DNA of 16,122 nt, taken from NCBI GenBank assembly GCA_043744175.1, contig JAYTVD010000150.1, positions 1 to 16,122 on the forward strand, read 5' to 3'. Positions 8,860 through 15,454 of the stretch are shown here, in pieces. The notes beneath the pieces are model-generated. The model worked only from the letters and a program-made list of their open reading frames with translations, searched no databases and was not told the DNA's origin. Origin of the DNA: JANMEX01 sp043744175 (GTDB lineage: Bacteria; Pseudomonadota; Alphaproteobacteria; Rhizobiales; Rhizobiaceae). A program made the translations under genes and the position numbers. How positions within the stretch are numbered: the first letter of the stretch is position 1; every line of letters starts with the position of its first letter.

Positions 8860-9342
8860 CTATGATGGTTGCGTTTGTTGAAAATAGGATTTCCATTCAT
8901 ATAATAATACAACGCTGCCAAATGTCACAGTTTTGGCGACATGCCGTTTGTCTGCGGTAAGAAATACGCCGCCGGAAGTCACGGCAAGCGCATGATAGGA
9001 AGAGTCATAAAAAGTGGGGAAACCAGATTTTGCATGTCCGGTGTTGGAGATGGTGAGCGCTTGCCGGATTGTTGCTTCATCCAGCTGAATCATCATGAAG
9101 CCAGCTTTTGTGAAGGTGATAATCATGTCATACGCTAAACTTGACCCGATGATCGAAGGCCCCGCCACCGCCAAAACCTCATAAATAAAGAGGTCAGGAT
9201 CAATCAATTTGAGGTCATTGACACGTGCAAAATCAAAAAACGCGATAGCATCTTCACTGTCACTCTCTTCAAGAAAAAGCTTGGCGAAAATACCTGCATC
9301 AATCACGACGGTTTTGGACGGTCTATCTTGCACCAGTCTCAC
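8860..9342 (-). CDS. PIN-domain ribonuclease toxin, VapC family (module 1)
   Basis: This 160-residue protein has the four acidic residues of a PIN-domain nuclease in family positions: D15 (VIDAG), E55 (YEVLA), D113 (YDSSYHALA) and D131 (TADKRH). VapC toxins cleave tRNA or rRNA and are silenced by the cognate antitoxin. The GTG start has a GAG about five bases upstream, and a second GTG three codons in is an alternative. It overlaps the antitoxin gene by 20 bases. G+C counted by hand over 8881-9300 is 189 of 420 (45%), below the roughly 58% of fdsB, which suggests a separate origin. It sits between the LysR regulator and the fds operon, where it has no metabolic reason to be. Confidence 0.87.
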   Translation of the reverse strand: MRLVQDRPSKTVVIDAGIFAKLFLEESDSEDAIAFFDFARVNDLKLIDPDLFIYEVLAVAGPSIIGSSLAYDMIITFTKAGFMMIQLDEATIRQALTISNTGHAKSGFPTFYDSSYHALAVTSGGVFLTADKRHVAKTVTFGSVVLLYEWKSYFQQTQPS

Positions 9343-9592
9343 GCAACTCTTTCAGCATTACAGTTGAGCTTTTTGCCGTGCGCACGCGCTTTATCGCCTT
9401 CACCGCATCCATAAAGCTATCAAAATTTTCGCGCCGTTCCATCGAGACAAGCGCATCCTCCAGCGCCTTATTGATAAGCTCAGTCTTCTGCCCGCGCGGA
9501 ACTTTGGCAAGCCGACGCCGGTTTGGTTCTGATATATAAATCGACATGCGCGACATCGGTGCTTCTGGCTTTGAAACTAGCATAGCTGTCAT
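9323..9592 (-). CDS. Antitoxin partner of VapC module 1 (ribbon-helix-helix-like)
   Basis: This small gene (up to 89 residues) precedes and overlaps the PIN toxin gene, the standard antitoxin position. The segment MSIYISEPNRRRLAKV followed by TELINKALEDALV looks like a ribbon-helix-helix DNA-binding fold: a strand followed by two helices. The charged C-terminal part (AVKAIKRVRTAK) would wrap the toxin. Starts at residues 1, 4, 13 and 16 are all possible. The ATG at residue 4 (9583) has the best ribosome site (GGA, 8 bases upstream). A consensus promoter and an inverted repeat lie immediately upstream (9594-9643), favouring one of the two early starts. I cannot name the antitoxin subfamily. 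Confidence 0.75.
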   Translation of the reverse strand: MTAMLVSKPEAPMSRMSIYISEPNRRRLAKVPRGQKTELINKALEDALVSMERRENFDSFMDAVKAIKRVRTAKSSTVMLKELRETGAR

Positions 9593-9593
9593 C

Positions 9594-9643
9594 CATAGAT
9601 GATAAAGTTAGCATCATTCTATGACTTCAGCCATCCGTGTCAA
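9594..9643 (-). promoter_or_regulatory. Promoter and operator of toxin-antitoxin module 1
   Basis: On the minus strand TTGACA (9643-9638), a 16-base spacer and TAGAAT (9621-9616) make a near-consensus vegetative promoter. The -35 box contains the TGA stop codon of the LysR gene. The -10 box lies inside one arm of an inverted repeat: CATAGATGAT at 9594-9603 faces ATCATTCTATG at 9613-9623, with a single-base bulge. An antitoxin bound there would block the polymerase, the usual autorepression of vapBC operons. Confidence 0.65.
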
Positions 9644-10554
9644 ATCACAATGTTGCCACCGCGATTAGCAGGCAGCACATAACTCCCCGCCAAATCCAGC
9701 ATCGCCTTCACCACTTTCGGCAGCGGATCACGATCATGCGCCACCAATCCAACCGAATGCTCGACCATTGGCGAGACCAGCGGAATGGCGCGGATGCGGC
9801 CTACGTCTCCCATCAAGCCGATGAAAATCTCCGGCAGCACACTGGCCAGCCCCGCCATTTCCACATGGGTATAAAGATTGACGATGGAGTTGCTTTCCAG
9901 CTCCGGCTCCACCTGCGCGCCCGCCTTGCGAAACGCCGCGTCGATAATGCGGCGGTTCTGCATGTTGGGCGTGAGCAGTGAAACCGGATGCCGCGCGGCC
10001 TCCGCCCATTCCACTTCTGTGCGGTCCGCTAGCGGATGGTCATCACGCACAAACAGACGGTAGCGCTCCATATAAAGCGGCTTGGAAACGGCCAGATCAA
10101 TCGGCTCATTGTCCAAATATGTCACGCCGACATCAATGGTAAAATCTTCCAAACTGCGGCGGATTTCCTCCGAGCTCATGGAAAGCACGGTGAACGAAAG
10201 CTTGGGAAACTTAATCCGCATCGCGTTCGTCAGCGGCGCCAGCGTTGGCAAGGCAGAAGGAATAGCCCCGAATGTCAGCCGCCCCAATGGCGCACCGGCG
10301 GCCTCCGCAATATCCGCGCGCAACCCGTCCACATCTTCCAAAATGGTCTGCGCCCATTTCAAAATGCGCGTGCCTTCGGCCGTCAGCCCCAGATAGCGGT
10401 TGCCACGAATAACAATCGGCACCCCCAGCTCCTGCTCCAACTGCTGAATCCGCCCCGACAGCGTCGGCTGCGTAACCCCGCAAGCATCCGCCGCCCGGGT
10501 AAAGTGCTTTTCCCGAGCGAGAGCGACGAGGTATGAGAGTTGGCGAATGTCCAT
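9640..10554 (-). CDS. LysR-type regulator, probable formate dehydrogenase regulator (FdsR-like)
   Basis: This 304-residue protein has an N-terminal winged helix-turn-helix (HFTRAADACGVTQPTLSGRI, residues 17-36) followed by the linker helix (QQLEQELG) and a two-lobed effector domain (about 91-290). It is of the type usually found next to fds operons, where it activates them in response to formate. That role is inferred from position and overall similarity. Here it is not adjacent to fdsG: the vapBC module 1 lies between them. Its ATG has AGGA 8 bases upstream. It begins only 18 bases after the end of the second vapC gene and runs in the same direction, so it has almost no intergenic promoter of its own and may be transcribed from the vapBC module 2 or mogA promoter. 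Confidence 0.85.
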   Translation of the reverse strand: MDIRQLSYLVALAREKHFTRAADACGVTQPTLSGRIQQLEQELGVPIVIRGNRYLGLTAEGTRILKWAQTILEDVDGLRADIAEAAGAPLGRLTFGAIPSALPTLAPLTNAMRIKFPKLSFTVLSMSSEEIRRSLEDFTIDVGVTYLDNEPIDLAVSKPLYMERYRLFVRDDHPLADRTEVEWAEAARHPVSLLTPNMQNRRIIDAAFRKAGAQVEPELESNSIVNLYTHVEMAGLASVLPEIFIGLMGDVGRIRAIPLVSPMVEHSVGLVAHDRDPLPKVVKAMLDLAGSYVLPANRGGNIVI

Positions 10555-10572
10555 GGGAAGGTTCCTAGCACA

Positions 10573-10989
10573 TCAAGATTGCGGCTGAACCGCCCAGAGT
10601 TTAAGCTCAGAAAATCGCGCGATATGGCCGAAATCATTGTCTGTTGAGAGCAATGTCAGCTCATTTTCAATGCACAATTGAGCAAGCAACGCGTCAACGG
10701 TTCCGGCCTGCACACCATTGCGCCGACAATGATTTCGTAGCGCAGCCGCCGCAATATGGGTTTCTCTGGTTGGCGAAAGCAGAGGAATATCCCGAAATCG
10801 TACCAGCAAATCAGCCGATGCTTTTGGCCCGCTAAAGCCTTGCAACAATTCCTGCAACACGAGGCCTGTCGTGACAACAAGATCGCCGTTTATTAGCGCC
10901 TCTTTCAGAGCATGCACCTGAGGCACATCCGCTTCCACATCTCTACGGAATGCCAGCGACCAAACGCTGGTATCAATAAACAGCGTCAA
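10573..10989 (-). CDS. vapC: PIN-domain ribonuclease toxin, VapC family (module 2)
   Basis: This 138-residue PIN-domain protein has the catalytic acids D6 (FIDTSVW), E47 (LQELLQG), D99 (GTVDALLAQL) and D117 or D119 (STDND), typical of VapC. It differs clearly from the other PIN toxin in the window in length, sequence and antitoxin type, so the two modules are not a recent duplication. The start must be a TTG: it overlaps the antitoxin stop as TTGA, and the codon just before it in frame is a stop. The weak start codon fits the rule that toxin is made in smaller amounts than antitoxin. It ends 18 bases before the LysR gene. Confidence 0.88.
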   Translation of the reverse strand: MTLFIDTSVWSLAFRRDVEADVPQVHALKEALINGDLVVTTGLVLQELLQGFSGPKASADLLVRFRDIPLLSPTRETHIAAAALRNHCRRNGVQAGTVDALLAQLCIENELTLLSTDNDFGHIARFSELKLWAVQPQS

Positions 10990-11186
10990 TCACGCGACCG
11001 TTCAGATTTGTAATCGCAAGTATGGTCCCATTCGAGCTTGCCCATCAGGTCAAGCACACGCTTCTGCGCACGGCGCGCAATATATTCTTCCAGCGCCTTC
11101 GTCACAGCGGCCTTCTTCGTCCGCTCGCCGCTCACTTGCAGCGCAAGGTCGATTAAATGAGGGTCGAGTGCAAGATTTGTTGCCAT
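10986..11186 (-). CDS. vapB: VapB-type antitoxin (module 2)
   Basis: The 66-residue protein begins MATNLALDPHLIDLAL, which is typical of the type II VapB family (also known as DUF2191). It continues with TKKAAVTKALEEYIARR, the ribbon-helix-helix segment, and a C-terminal toxin-binding tail around LMGKLEWD. The ATG at 11186-11184 was chosen on this family N-terminus; the frame is open for 12 more codons upstream, beginning at a TTG. No ribosome site precedes the ATG. A promoter-like pair (TTGATT, 17 bases, TAAACT) places the transcript start at or next to the ATG, so the message may be leaderless. The stop overlaps the vapC start. Confidence 0.85.
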   Translation of the reverse strand: MATNLALDPHLIDLALQVSGERTKKAAVTKALEEYIARRAQKRVLDLMGKLEWDHTCDYKSERSRD

Positions 11187-11222
11187 GTGTGAAAGTTTAC
11201 ACATAGTTTCACACAAAATCAA
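11186..11222 (-). promoter_or_regulatory. Promoter and three-half-site operator of vapBC module 2
   Basis: TGTGTGAAA at 11186-11194 and TTTCACACA at 11207-11215 form a perfect 9-bp inverted repeat with a 12-base spacer. A third, imperfect copy of the half-site, TTTACACA, lies in the spacer at 11196-11203, about 11 bases (one helical turn) from the right arm. On the minus strand TTGATT (11222-11217) and TAAACT (11199-11194) with a 17-base spacer are a moderate promoter match (4 of 6 each) that the repeats cover. The whole site fits in the 38 bases between the mogA stop and the vapB start. Confidence 0.6.
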
Positions 11223-11224
11223 GG

Positions 11225-11749
11225 CTACCCCTTCGGCCGAAACGCCTTACAAACCGTCTCGTCCGTCTCCACCCACCCCGCGCCAATCAAATCTAAACAA
11301 TAGGGCACGGCCGGAAACACCGCATCCAAGCATGTCTTAATCGACGATGGCTTACCCGGAATATTGATAATCAGCGTCTTGCCGCGCGTGCCCGCTGTTT
11401 GGCGAGAGAGGATGGCGGTAGGCACTTCGCGCAAAGACACTTGCCGCATTAGCTCGCCAAAGCCGGGTAATTCCTTGTGCAGCACAGCGGCCATGGCTTC
11501 GGGTGTCAGGTCGCGGTCGCTCGGCCCCGTGCCACCAGTGGTCAGCACTAGGTCGCAATGCTCCTCATCGCACAGCGTAACCAGCGTATCACGCACGCTT
11601 TCCATGCCATCAGGAATAACCCGCACTACAGGCTGCCAAGGCGTCGAAATCGCCTCGCCTAGCCACGCGGCAATGGCCGGACCGCTCTTGTCCTCATACT
11701 CGCCCTTAGACGCGCGATCTGAAACTGTGACAATGCCGATTTTGACCAT
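11225..11749 (-). CDS. mogA: Molybdopterin adenylyltransferase MogA
   Basis: MogA transfers AMP from ATP to molybdopterin, the step before metal insertion in molybdenum cofactor synthesis. The 174-residue protein has the family motifs VSDRASKGEYEDKSGP (9-24), the loop TTGGTGPSDRD (70-80) and RGKTLIINIPGKPSSIK (122-138). It is slightly shorter than Escherichia coli MogA but complete. The ATG has a strong AGGAG about 7 bases upstream. Its presence near a molybdenum-dependent formate dehydrogenase fits a shared need for cofactor, and it runs in the same direction as the fds operon. It may once have been part of the same regulatory unit as the LysR gene and fdsG before the vapBC modules arrived; that is inference. 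Confidence 0.94.
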   Translation of the reverse strand: MVKIGIVTVSDRASKGEYEDKSGPAIAAWLGEAISTPWQPVVRVIPDGMESVRDTLVTLCDEEHCDLVLTTGGTGPSDRDLTPEAMAAVLHKELPGFGELMRQVSLREVPTAILSRQTAGTRGKTLIINIPGKPSSIKTCLDAVFPAVPYCLDLIGAGWVETDETVCKAFRPKG

Positions 11750-11892
11750 GAAATTCTCCTAGCAACCCGTTCTAGCGATAATCTCAAGAGGCGGCAACGC
11801 ATCCATCAAAATCACCCACAAATCCCATCACGATATTTCACTGGCAAAAGCACAGCGGCTTTGCTCATATATGGAAAACAAAAGAGCTTCCG
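11750..11892. promoter_or_regulatory. Divergent promoter region between mogA and the aminotransferase
   Basis: This 143-base gap must drive mogA leftwards and the catabolic cluster rightwards. An imperfect inverted repeat, GCAAAAGC (11844-11851) and GCTTTGC (11858-11864), is followed by CATATATGG, a possible -10 region for the plus strand, about 30 bases before the aminotransferase ATG. I see no convincing -35 and no recognisable regulator site. Confidence 0.35.
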
Positions 11893-13242
11893 ATGCTACC
11901 AAATACCTCCAACCTGTTCTACCAAACCCGCCTGCGCCGCCCGATGCTGGACCGCGCCGAGGGCATTTACCTTTGGGATAACACCGGCAAGCGCTACCTC
12001 GATGGCTCGTCTGGCGCGATGGTTTCCAACATCGGCCACTCCAATCCGGTCGTTTTGCAAGCCATGCGCGCCCAAATGGAGAAATCCACCTTCGGCTATC
12101 GCCTGCACTTTGAAAACGAACCCGCCGAAACCTTCGCCACCGCCATAGCCGCCCGTATGCCCAAGGGCTTAGACCGCATCTTTTTCGTCTCCGGCGGCTC
12201 GGAAGCAGTGGAAAGCGTCATTAAAATCGCGCGGCAATATAAGGTCGCAAAGGGCGAGGCCTCGCGCTGGAAGGTCATCTCGCGTTTTCCCTCCTATCAT
12301 GGCTCCACGCTCGGTGCGCTCGCCATCACCGGCATGAGCCAAATGAGCGCGCTTTATTCGCCCATGATGACCGAAATGCCGAAAATCCCGGCCCCCACCT
12401 GCTATCTCGACCGCGATAGCCTTACCCACGACGAACGCGGCCTGCGCTATGCAAACATACTGCGCGAGGAGATTTTGCGACAAGGTCCGGAAACCGTGTT
12501 GGCCTTCATCATGGAACCAATCGGCGGCGCATCGACAGGCGCTCTGGTCGCGCCGGATAGCTATTACCCGCGCATCCGCGAAATCTGCGATGAATTCAAC
12601 ATCCTGCTTATCGCCGACGAAGTGATGACGGGCGCTGGCCGCACCGGCAAATATTTCGGCGTCGAACATTGGAATTTGCGGCCCGATATCATCGCCCTCT
12701 CCAAAGGTTTTGGCGCCGGCTACATGCCGCTCGGCGCGATGGTGGCTTCACACGAAATCGCCGAAGCGGTAATAGACGCCGGCGGCTTCATGCACGGCTT
12801 CACTTATGCCGGAAACCCGCTAGCCTGCGCTGCAGGTCTCGCAGTCTTAAGCGAAATCGACAGGCTGGATTTGGTCAGCGCCGCCAAAACCCAAGGCGCG
12901 ACGCTGAAGGCCGAACTCGAAAAATTGATGGACCGCTATCCGTTTATCGGCGATGTGCGCGGCAAGGGCTTGCTGCTCGCCTTTGAACTGGTCTCAAACC
13001 GTGAAACCATGGAGCCCCTGCCCGTCGCGCTGAACGCCCATTTGCGCCTTGTGGATTTAGCCTACGAGCGCGGCCTCATCATCTATTCCCGCCGCACCCG
13101 TGGCGGGCGGCTGGGCGATCATTTCATGGTTTGCCCGCCGCTAATTACGACAGACACGCAAATTGGCGAGATCATCGACATGCTGAAATCCAGCCTCGAT
13201 GCGTTTGCGGTTGAAGCCAACCTGCCGGTTTCAGGAGCATAA
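11893..13242 (+). CDS. Class III (omega/beta-amino acid type) PLP aminotransferase
   Basis: This 449-residue enzyme is a fold-type I, class III aminotransferase. The PLP-binding lysine is K271 in ALSKGFGAGYMPLGAM, preceded by the cofactor-contacting D242 in ADEVMTGAGRTG. GGSEA (101-105) and YHG (135-137) bind phosphate and stack on the cofactor, and FTYAGNPLA (303-311) is the usual threonine segment. The family acts on omega-amines and beta-amino acids, with pyruvate or 2-oxoglutarate as acceptor. The substrate cannot be read from the sequence. It stands first in a cluster with a beta-keto acid cleavage enzyme starting two bases after its stop codon, which suggests it makes the keto acid that enzyme cleaves, that is, it acts on a beta-amino acid such as 6-N-acetyl-beta-lysine (hypothesis). 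A GAG six bases before the ATG serves as ribosome site. Confidence 0.9.
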   Translation: MLPNTSNLFYQTRLRRPMLDRAEGIYLWDNTGKRYLDGSSGAMVSNIGHSNPVVLQAMRAQMEKSTFGYRLHFENEPAETFATAIAARMPKGLDRIFFVSGGSEAVESVIKIARQYKVAKGEASRWKVISRFPSYHGSTLGALAITGMSQMSALYSPMMTEMPKIPAPTCYLDRDSLTHDERGLRYANILREEILRQGPETVLAFIMEPIGGASTGALVAPDSYYPRIREICDEFNILLIADEVMTGAGRTGKYFGVEHWNLRPDIIALSKGFGAGYMPLGAMVASHEIAEAVIDAGGFMHGFTYAGNPLACAAGLAVLSEIDRLDLVSAAKTQGATLKAELEKLMDRYPFIGDVRGKGLLLAFELVSNRETMEPLPVALNAHLRLVDLAYERGLIIYSRRTRGGRLGDHFMVCPPLITTDTQIGEIIDMLKSSLDAFAVEANLPVSGA

Positions 13243-13243
13243 A

Positions 13244-14170
13244 ATGGCCGATCCCGTCATCATCACCTGCGCCATAACTGGCTCCATTCACACCCCCACA
13301 ATGAGCCCCTATTTACCCGTCACACCAGACCAAATTGTCGAGGAAGCCGTCGCCGCCGCAGAGGCTGGCGCTGCCATCATTCACCTGCACGCACGCGATC
13401 CGGAAACCGGATTTCCCTCCGCCGATCCCGCCCTGTTCATGGACTTTCTGCCACGCATAAAAGCCCGCACAAATGCCGTCTTGAATATCTCCACTGGCGG
13501 CTCTTCGCGCATGACGCTGGACCAACGCCTAGCCCCCGCAAAAGCTGCCTCCCCTGAAATGTGCTCACTTAACATGGGCTCCATGAACTTCGGCCTTTTC
13601 CCCATGCAAGAGCGTTACACAAGTTGGAAACATGAGTGGGAACCTAGCTTTCTGGAATCAACTAAGGACATAATTTTCAAGAACACTTTCAGTGACATAG
13701 AAGGCATTTTGGAATCACTTGGTGAGCAAGATGGCGTGCGTTTTGAGTTGGAAGTCTATGATGTCGGACACTTACAAACATTGAGTTATTATCTGAAAAA
13801 AGGGCTCATCAAGCGGCCCATCTTTTTGCAATTTGTCATGGGTGTTTTGGGCGGTATCGACGCCTCGCCCGAAAGCCTGATGCACCTGAAATCCACCGCC
13901 GATCGCCTCATCGGCGACTATCATTTTTCCGTGCTGGCCGCAGGCGGCAAGCAGTTTCCCCTCGGCACAATGGGCGTGATTTTAGGCGGCAATGTGCGGG
14001 TGGGATTGGAAGATAACCTTACCATTTCGCGTGGCGAATTGGCCAAGAGCAATGCCGATCAGGTGAAAAAAATAAGACGGATTATTGAAGAACTCGGGCA
14101 TACGGTAGCGACGCCGGATGAGGCACGGCAGCGGTTAGGATTGAAGGGGGAAGCAAATGTGGCTTTCTAG
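13244..14170 (+). CDS. BKACE (DUF849) beta-keto acid cleavage enzyme
   Basis: Members of this zinc-dependent TIM-barrel family condense a beta-keto acid with acetyl-CoA and release acetoacetate and a new CoA thioester. The 308-residue protein shows the start block ITCAITGSIHTPTMSPYLP (7-25), the zinc histidines H47 and H49 in IIHLHARDP, NISTGG (81-86), and GGNVRVGLEDN (248-258), in which R252 and E256 match the active-site arginine and zinc-binding glutamate of the 3-keto-5-aminohexanoate cleavage enzyme. The start is the ATG at 13244 with AGGAG six bases upstream, overlapping the end of the aminotransferase gene; a longer reading frame from 13199 is not needed. Bases 13621-13800 are strikingly AT-rich (69 of 180 G+C by hand count) inside an otherwise roughly 60% G+C gene, although the frame and motifs stay intact. 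Confidence 0.93.
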   Translation: MADPVIITCAITGSIHTPTMSPYLPVTPDQIVEEAVAAAEAGAAIIHLHARDPETGFPSADPALFMDFLPRIKARTNAVLNISTGGSSRMTLDQRLAPAKAASPEMCSLNMGSMNFGLFPMQERYTSWKHEWEPSFLESTKDIIFKNTFSDIEGILESLGEQDGVRFELEVYDVGHLQTLSYYLKKGLIKRPIFLQFVMGVLGGIDASPESLMHLKSTADRLIGDYHFSVLAAGGKQFPLGTMGVILGGNVRVGLEDNLTISRGELAKSNADQVKKIRRIIEELGHTVATPDEARQRLGLKGEANVAF

Positions 14171-14196
14171 TTTTATATCTAATCCCACTCTCGGGT

Positions 14197-14233
14197 CCGT
14201 CATTCCGGGGCTGCGCAGCAGAACCCGGAATCC
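14197..14233 (+). repeat. REP-like palindrome, left copy
   Basis: ATTCCGGG at 14202-14209 pairs perfectly with CCCGGAAT at 14224-14231, and the spacer contains the palindrome GCTGCGCAGC (14210-14219). This is the 'CATTCCGG...CCGGAATCC' type of extragenic palindrome found scattered through many alphaproteobacterial genomes. It starts 27 bases after the BKACE stop, where a hairpin would stabilise or end the transcript. Confidence 0.7.
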
Positions 14234-14328
14234 AGAGTTGAGGTGTCGGAAAATCAGGCAACCCAGCCAGACGCATCGACCTTTTCCAAGGCTCGCCCGT
14301 CAATGGGTTCATGTCAATCACCACGACT

Positions 14329-14368
14329 CGGGATTCCGGATCTGCGCTGCGCTTGTCCGGAATGACGG
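14329..14368 (-). repeat. REP-like palindrome, right copy in inverted orientation
   Basis: ATTCCGGA at 14333-14340 faces TCCGGAAT at 14356-14363 across a 15-base spacer rich in GCGCTGCGC. The outer 12 bases CCGGAATGACGG (14357-14368) are the exact reverse complement of CCGTCATTCCGG at 14197-14208, so this copy is inverted relative to the left one. The two enclose about 95 bases with no gene I can support. They split the cluster between the BKACE gene and the deacetylase gene. Confidence 0.7.
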
Positions 14369-14416
14369 CCCTAATAGTTTCGCCTCGCTCCGAACTAACG
14401 GGAGGGGAACGCAGCC

Positions 14417-15454
14417 ATGAAAGTCATCTTCGACCCCTCGCAAAAACTCCACTACCCCAAAATGTTCCTCTCCTCCGGCGCACCACAGCCCAATCCGGAA
14501 GTGCCGGAACGCGCCGACATACTTCTCGCCGCTGCCAAGAACGCTGGTCTCAAACAAGAGACCCCGCACGACTATGGCCTTGCCCCCGCTGCCGCCATTC
14601 ACACACCGGAATATCTCACATTCCTGCAAACCATTTTCGAGCGCTGGCAACGTATCGAAGGCGCATCACCCGAAGTCATTCCCAATATCCATCCCAACGG
14701 GCGTGGCATGTCTTATCCTGCCTCTGCCGTCGGCCATGCCGGCTATCACATGGCCGATACCTCCTGCCCTATCAATGCTGATACTTGGGGCTCCGCGCTG
14801 CGCTCCAGCCATACGGCAGCCCACGCTGCAAATTTGGTCAGTCAGGGTGCTCCCGCCGCCTATGCGCTGTGCCGCCCGCCCGGCCACCACGCATTCGCAG
14901 ATATGGCAGGCGGGTTCTGCTATTTGAACAACGCCGCAATCGCCGCCGCAACGCTTCAACGCCACGGCTCGCGCGTTGCCATTCTCGATGTGGATCTGCA
15001 CCACGGTAACGGCACGCAAGGGATCTATTATGATCGCGCCGATGTGCTGACCGTCTCCATCCACGCCGACCCAATCCGCTTCTACCCCTTCTTCTGGGGC
15101 CATGCTGACGAGCGCGGCGCGGGCGCGGGTCTTGGCTATAATCTCAACCTGCCCTTGGCACGCAAAACTGGCGACGATGGATTTTTGGGCGCACTAGAGA
15201 TCGCCCTGCAAAGACTGCGTGCCTTCGCACCCGATGCTGTTGTCATCGCGCTCGGACTAGACGCACATGAGTCGGACCCGTTCGGCGGCCTGACTGTTAC
15301 CACACGCGGCTTTGAAAAAATCGGCGCCCGTATCGCCTCGCTAAAATTGCCGACAGTGCTGGTCCAAGAAGGCGGCTATCTCAACGAAGCCTTGGGTGCG
15401 AATTTGGAAAGTTTCCTGTCCGGATTCCAAAAATCAGGCAAGCATCACAAATGA
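14417..15454 (+). CDS. Acetylpolyamine amidohydrolase-like deacetylase (histone deacetylase family)
   Basis: This 345-residue zinc hydrolase belongs to the bacterial branch of the arginase/histone deacetylase fold and closely resembles acetylpolyamine amidohydrolase of Mycoplana in length and motifs. Visible are RPPGHHA (153-159, catalytic H157 and H158), GGFCYLNNAA (165-174), DVDLHHGNGTQ (191-201) with zinc ligands D193 and H195, D282 in LGLDAHESDP as third ligand, and the transition-state tyrosine Y321 in EGGY. It would remove acetyl groups from small N-acetylated amines; histones are not a bacterial substrate. In this cluster a deacetylase for 4-acetamidobutyryl-CoA or 4-acetamidobutyrate is an attractive alternative to acetylpolyamines. 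The ATG has GGGAGGGGA upstream, and the stop overlaps the next start as ATGA. Confidence 0.92.
   Translation: MKVIFDPSQKLHYPKMFLSSGAPQPNPEVPERADILLAAAKNAGLKQETPHDYGLAPAAAIHTPEYLTFLQTIFERWQRIEGASPEVIPNIHPNGRGMSYPASAVGHAGYHMADTSCPINADTWGSALRSSHTAAHAANLVSQGAPAAYALCRPPGHHAFADMAGGFCYLNNAAIAAATLQRHGSRVAILDVDLHHGNGTQGIYYDRADVLTVSIHADPIRFYPFFWGHADERGAGAGLGYNLNLPLARKTGDDGFLGALEIALQRLRAFAPDAVVIALGLDAHESDPFGGLTVTTRGFEKIGARIASLKLPTVLVQEGGYLNEALGANLESFLSGFQKSGKHHK

Noticed and set aside
10036..10536. 166-residue plus-strand open frame opposite the LysR gene
   Set aside because: Antisense to a clear helix-turn-helix regulator; the translated protein is a low-complexity basic sequence.
11842..11865. Possible sigma-54 promoter (TGGCA ... 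TTGCT) before the aminotransferase
   Set aside because: The GG and GC elements are about 20 bases apart; the sigma-54 consensus needs about 10.
12169..12669. 166-residue minus-strand open frame opposite the aminotransferase
   Set aside because: Shadow of a gene with clear PLP motifs; long antisense frames are expected at this G+C content.
14082..14324. 80-residue minus-strand open frame over the end of the BKACE gene and the REP pair
   Set aside because: Half of it is the shadow of the BKACE gene and the middle is translated palindrome sequence (WIPGSAAQPRND). No ribosome site or family similarity.
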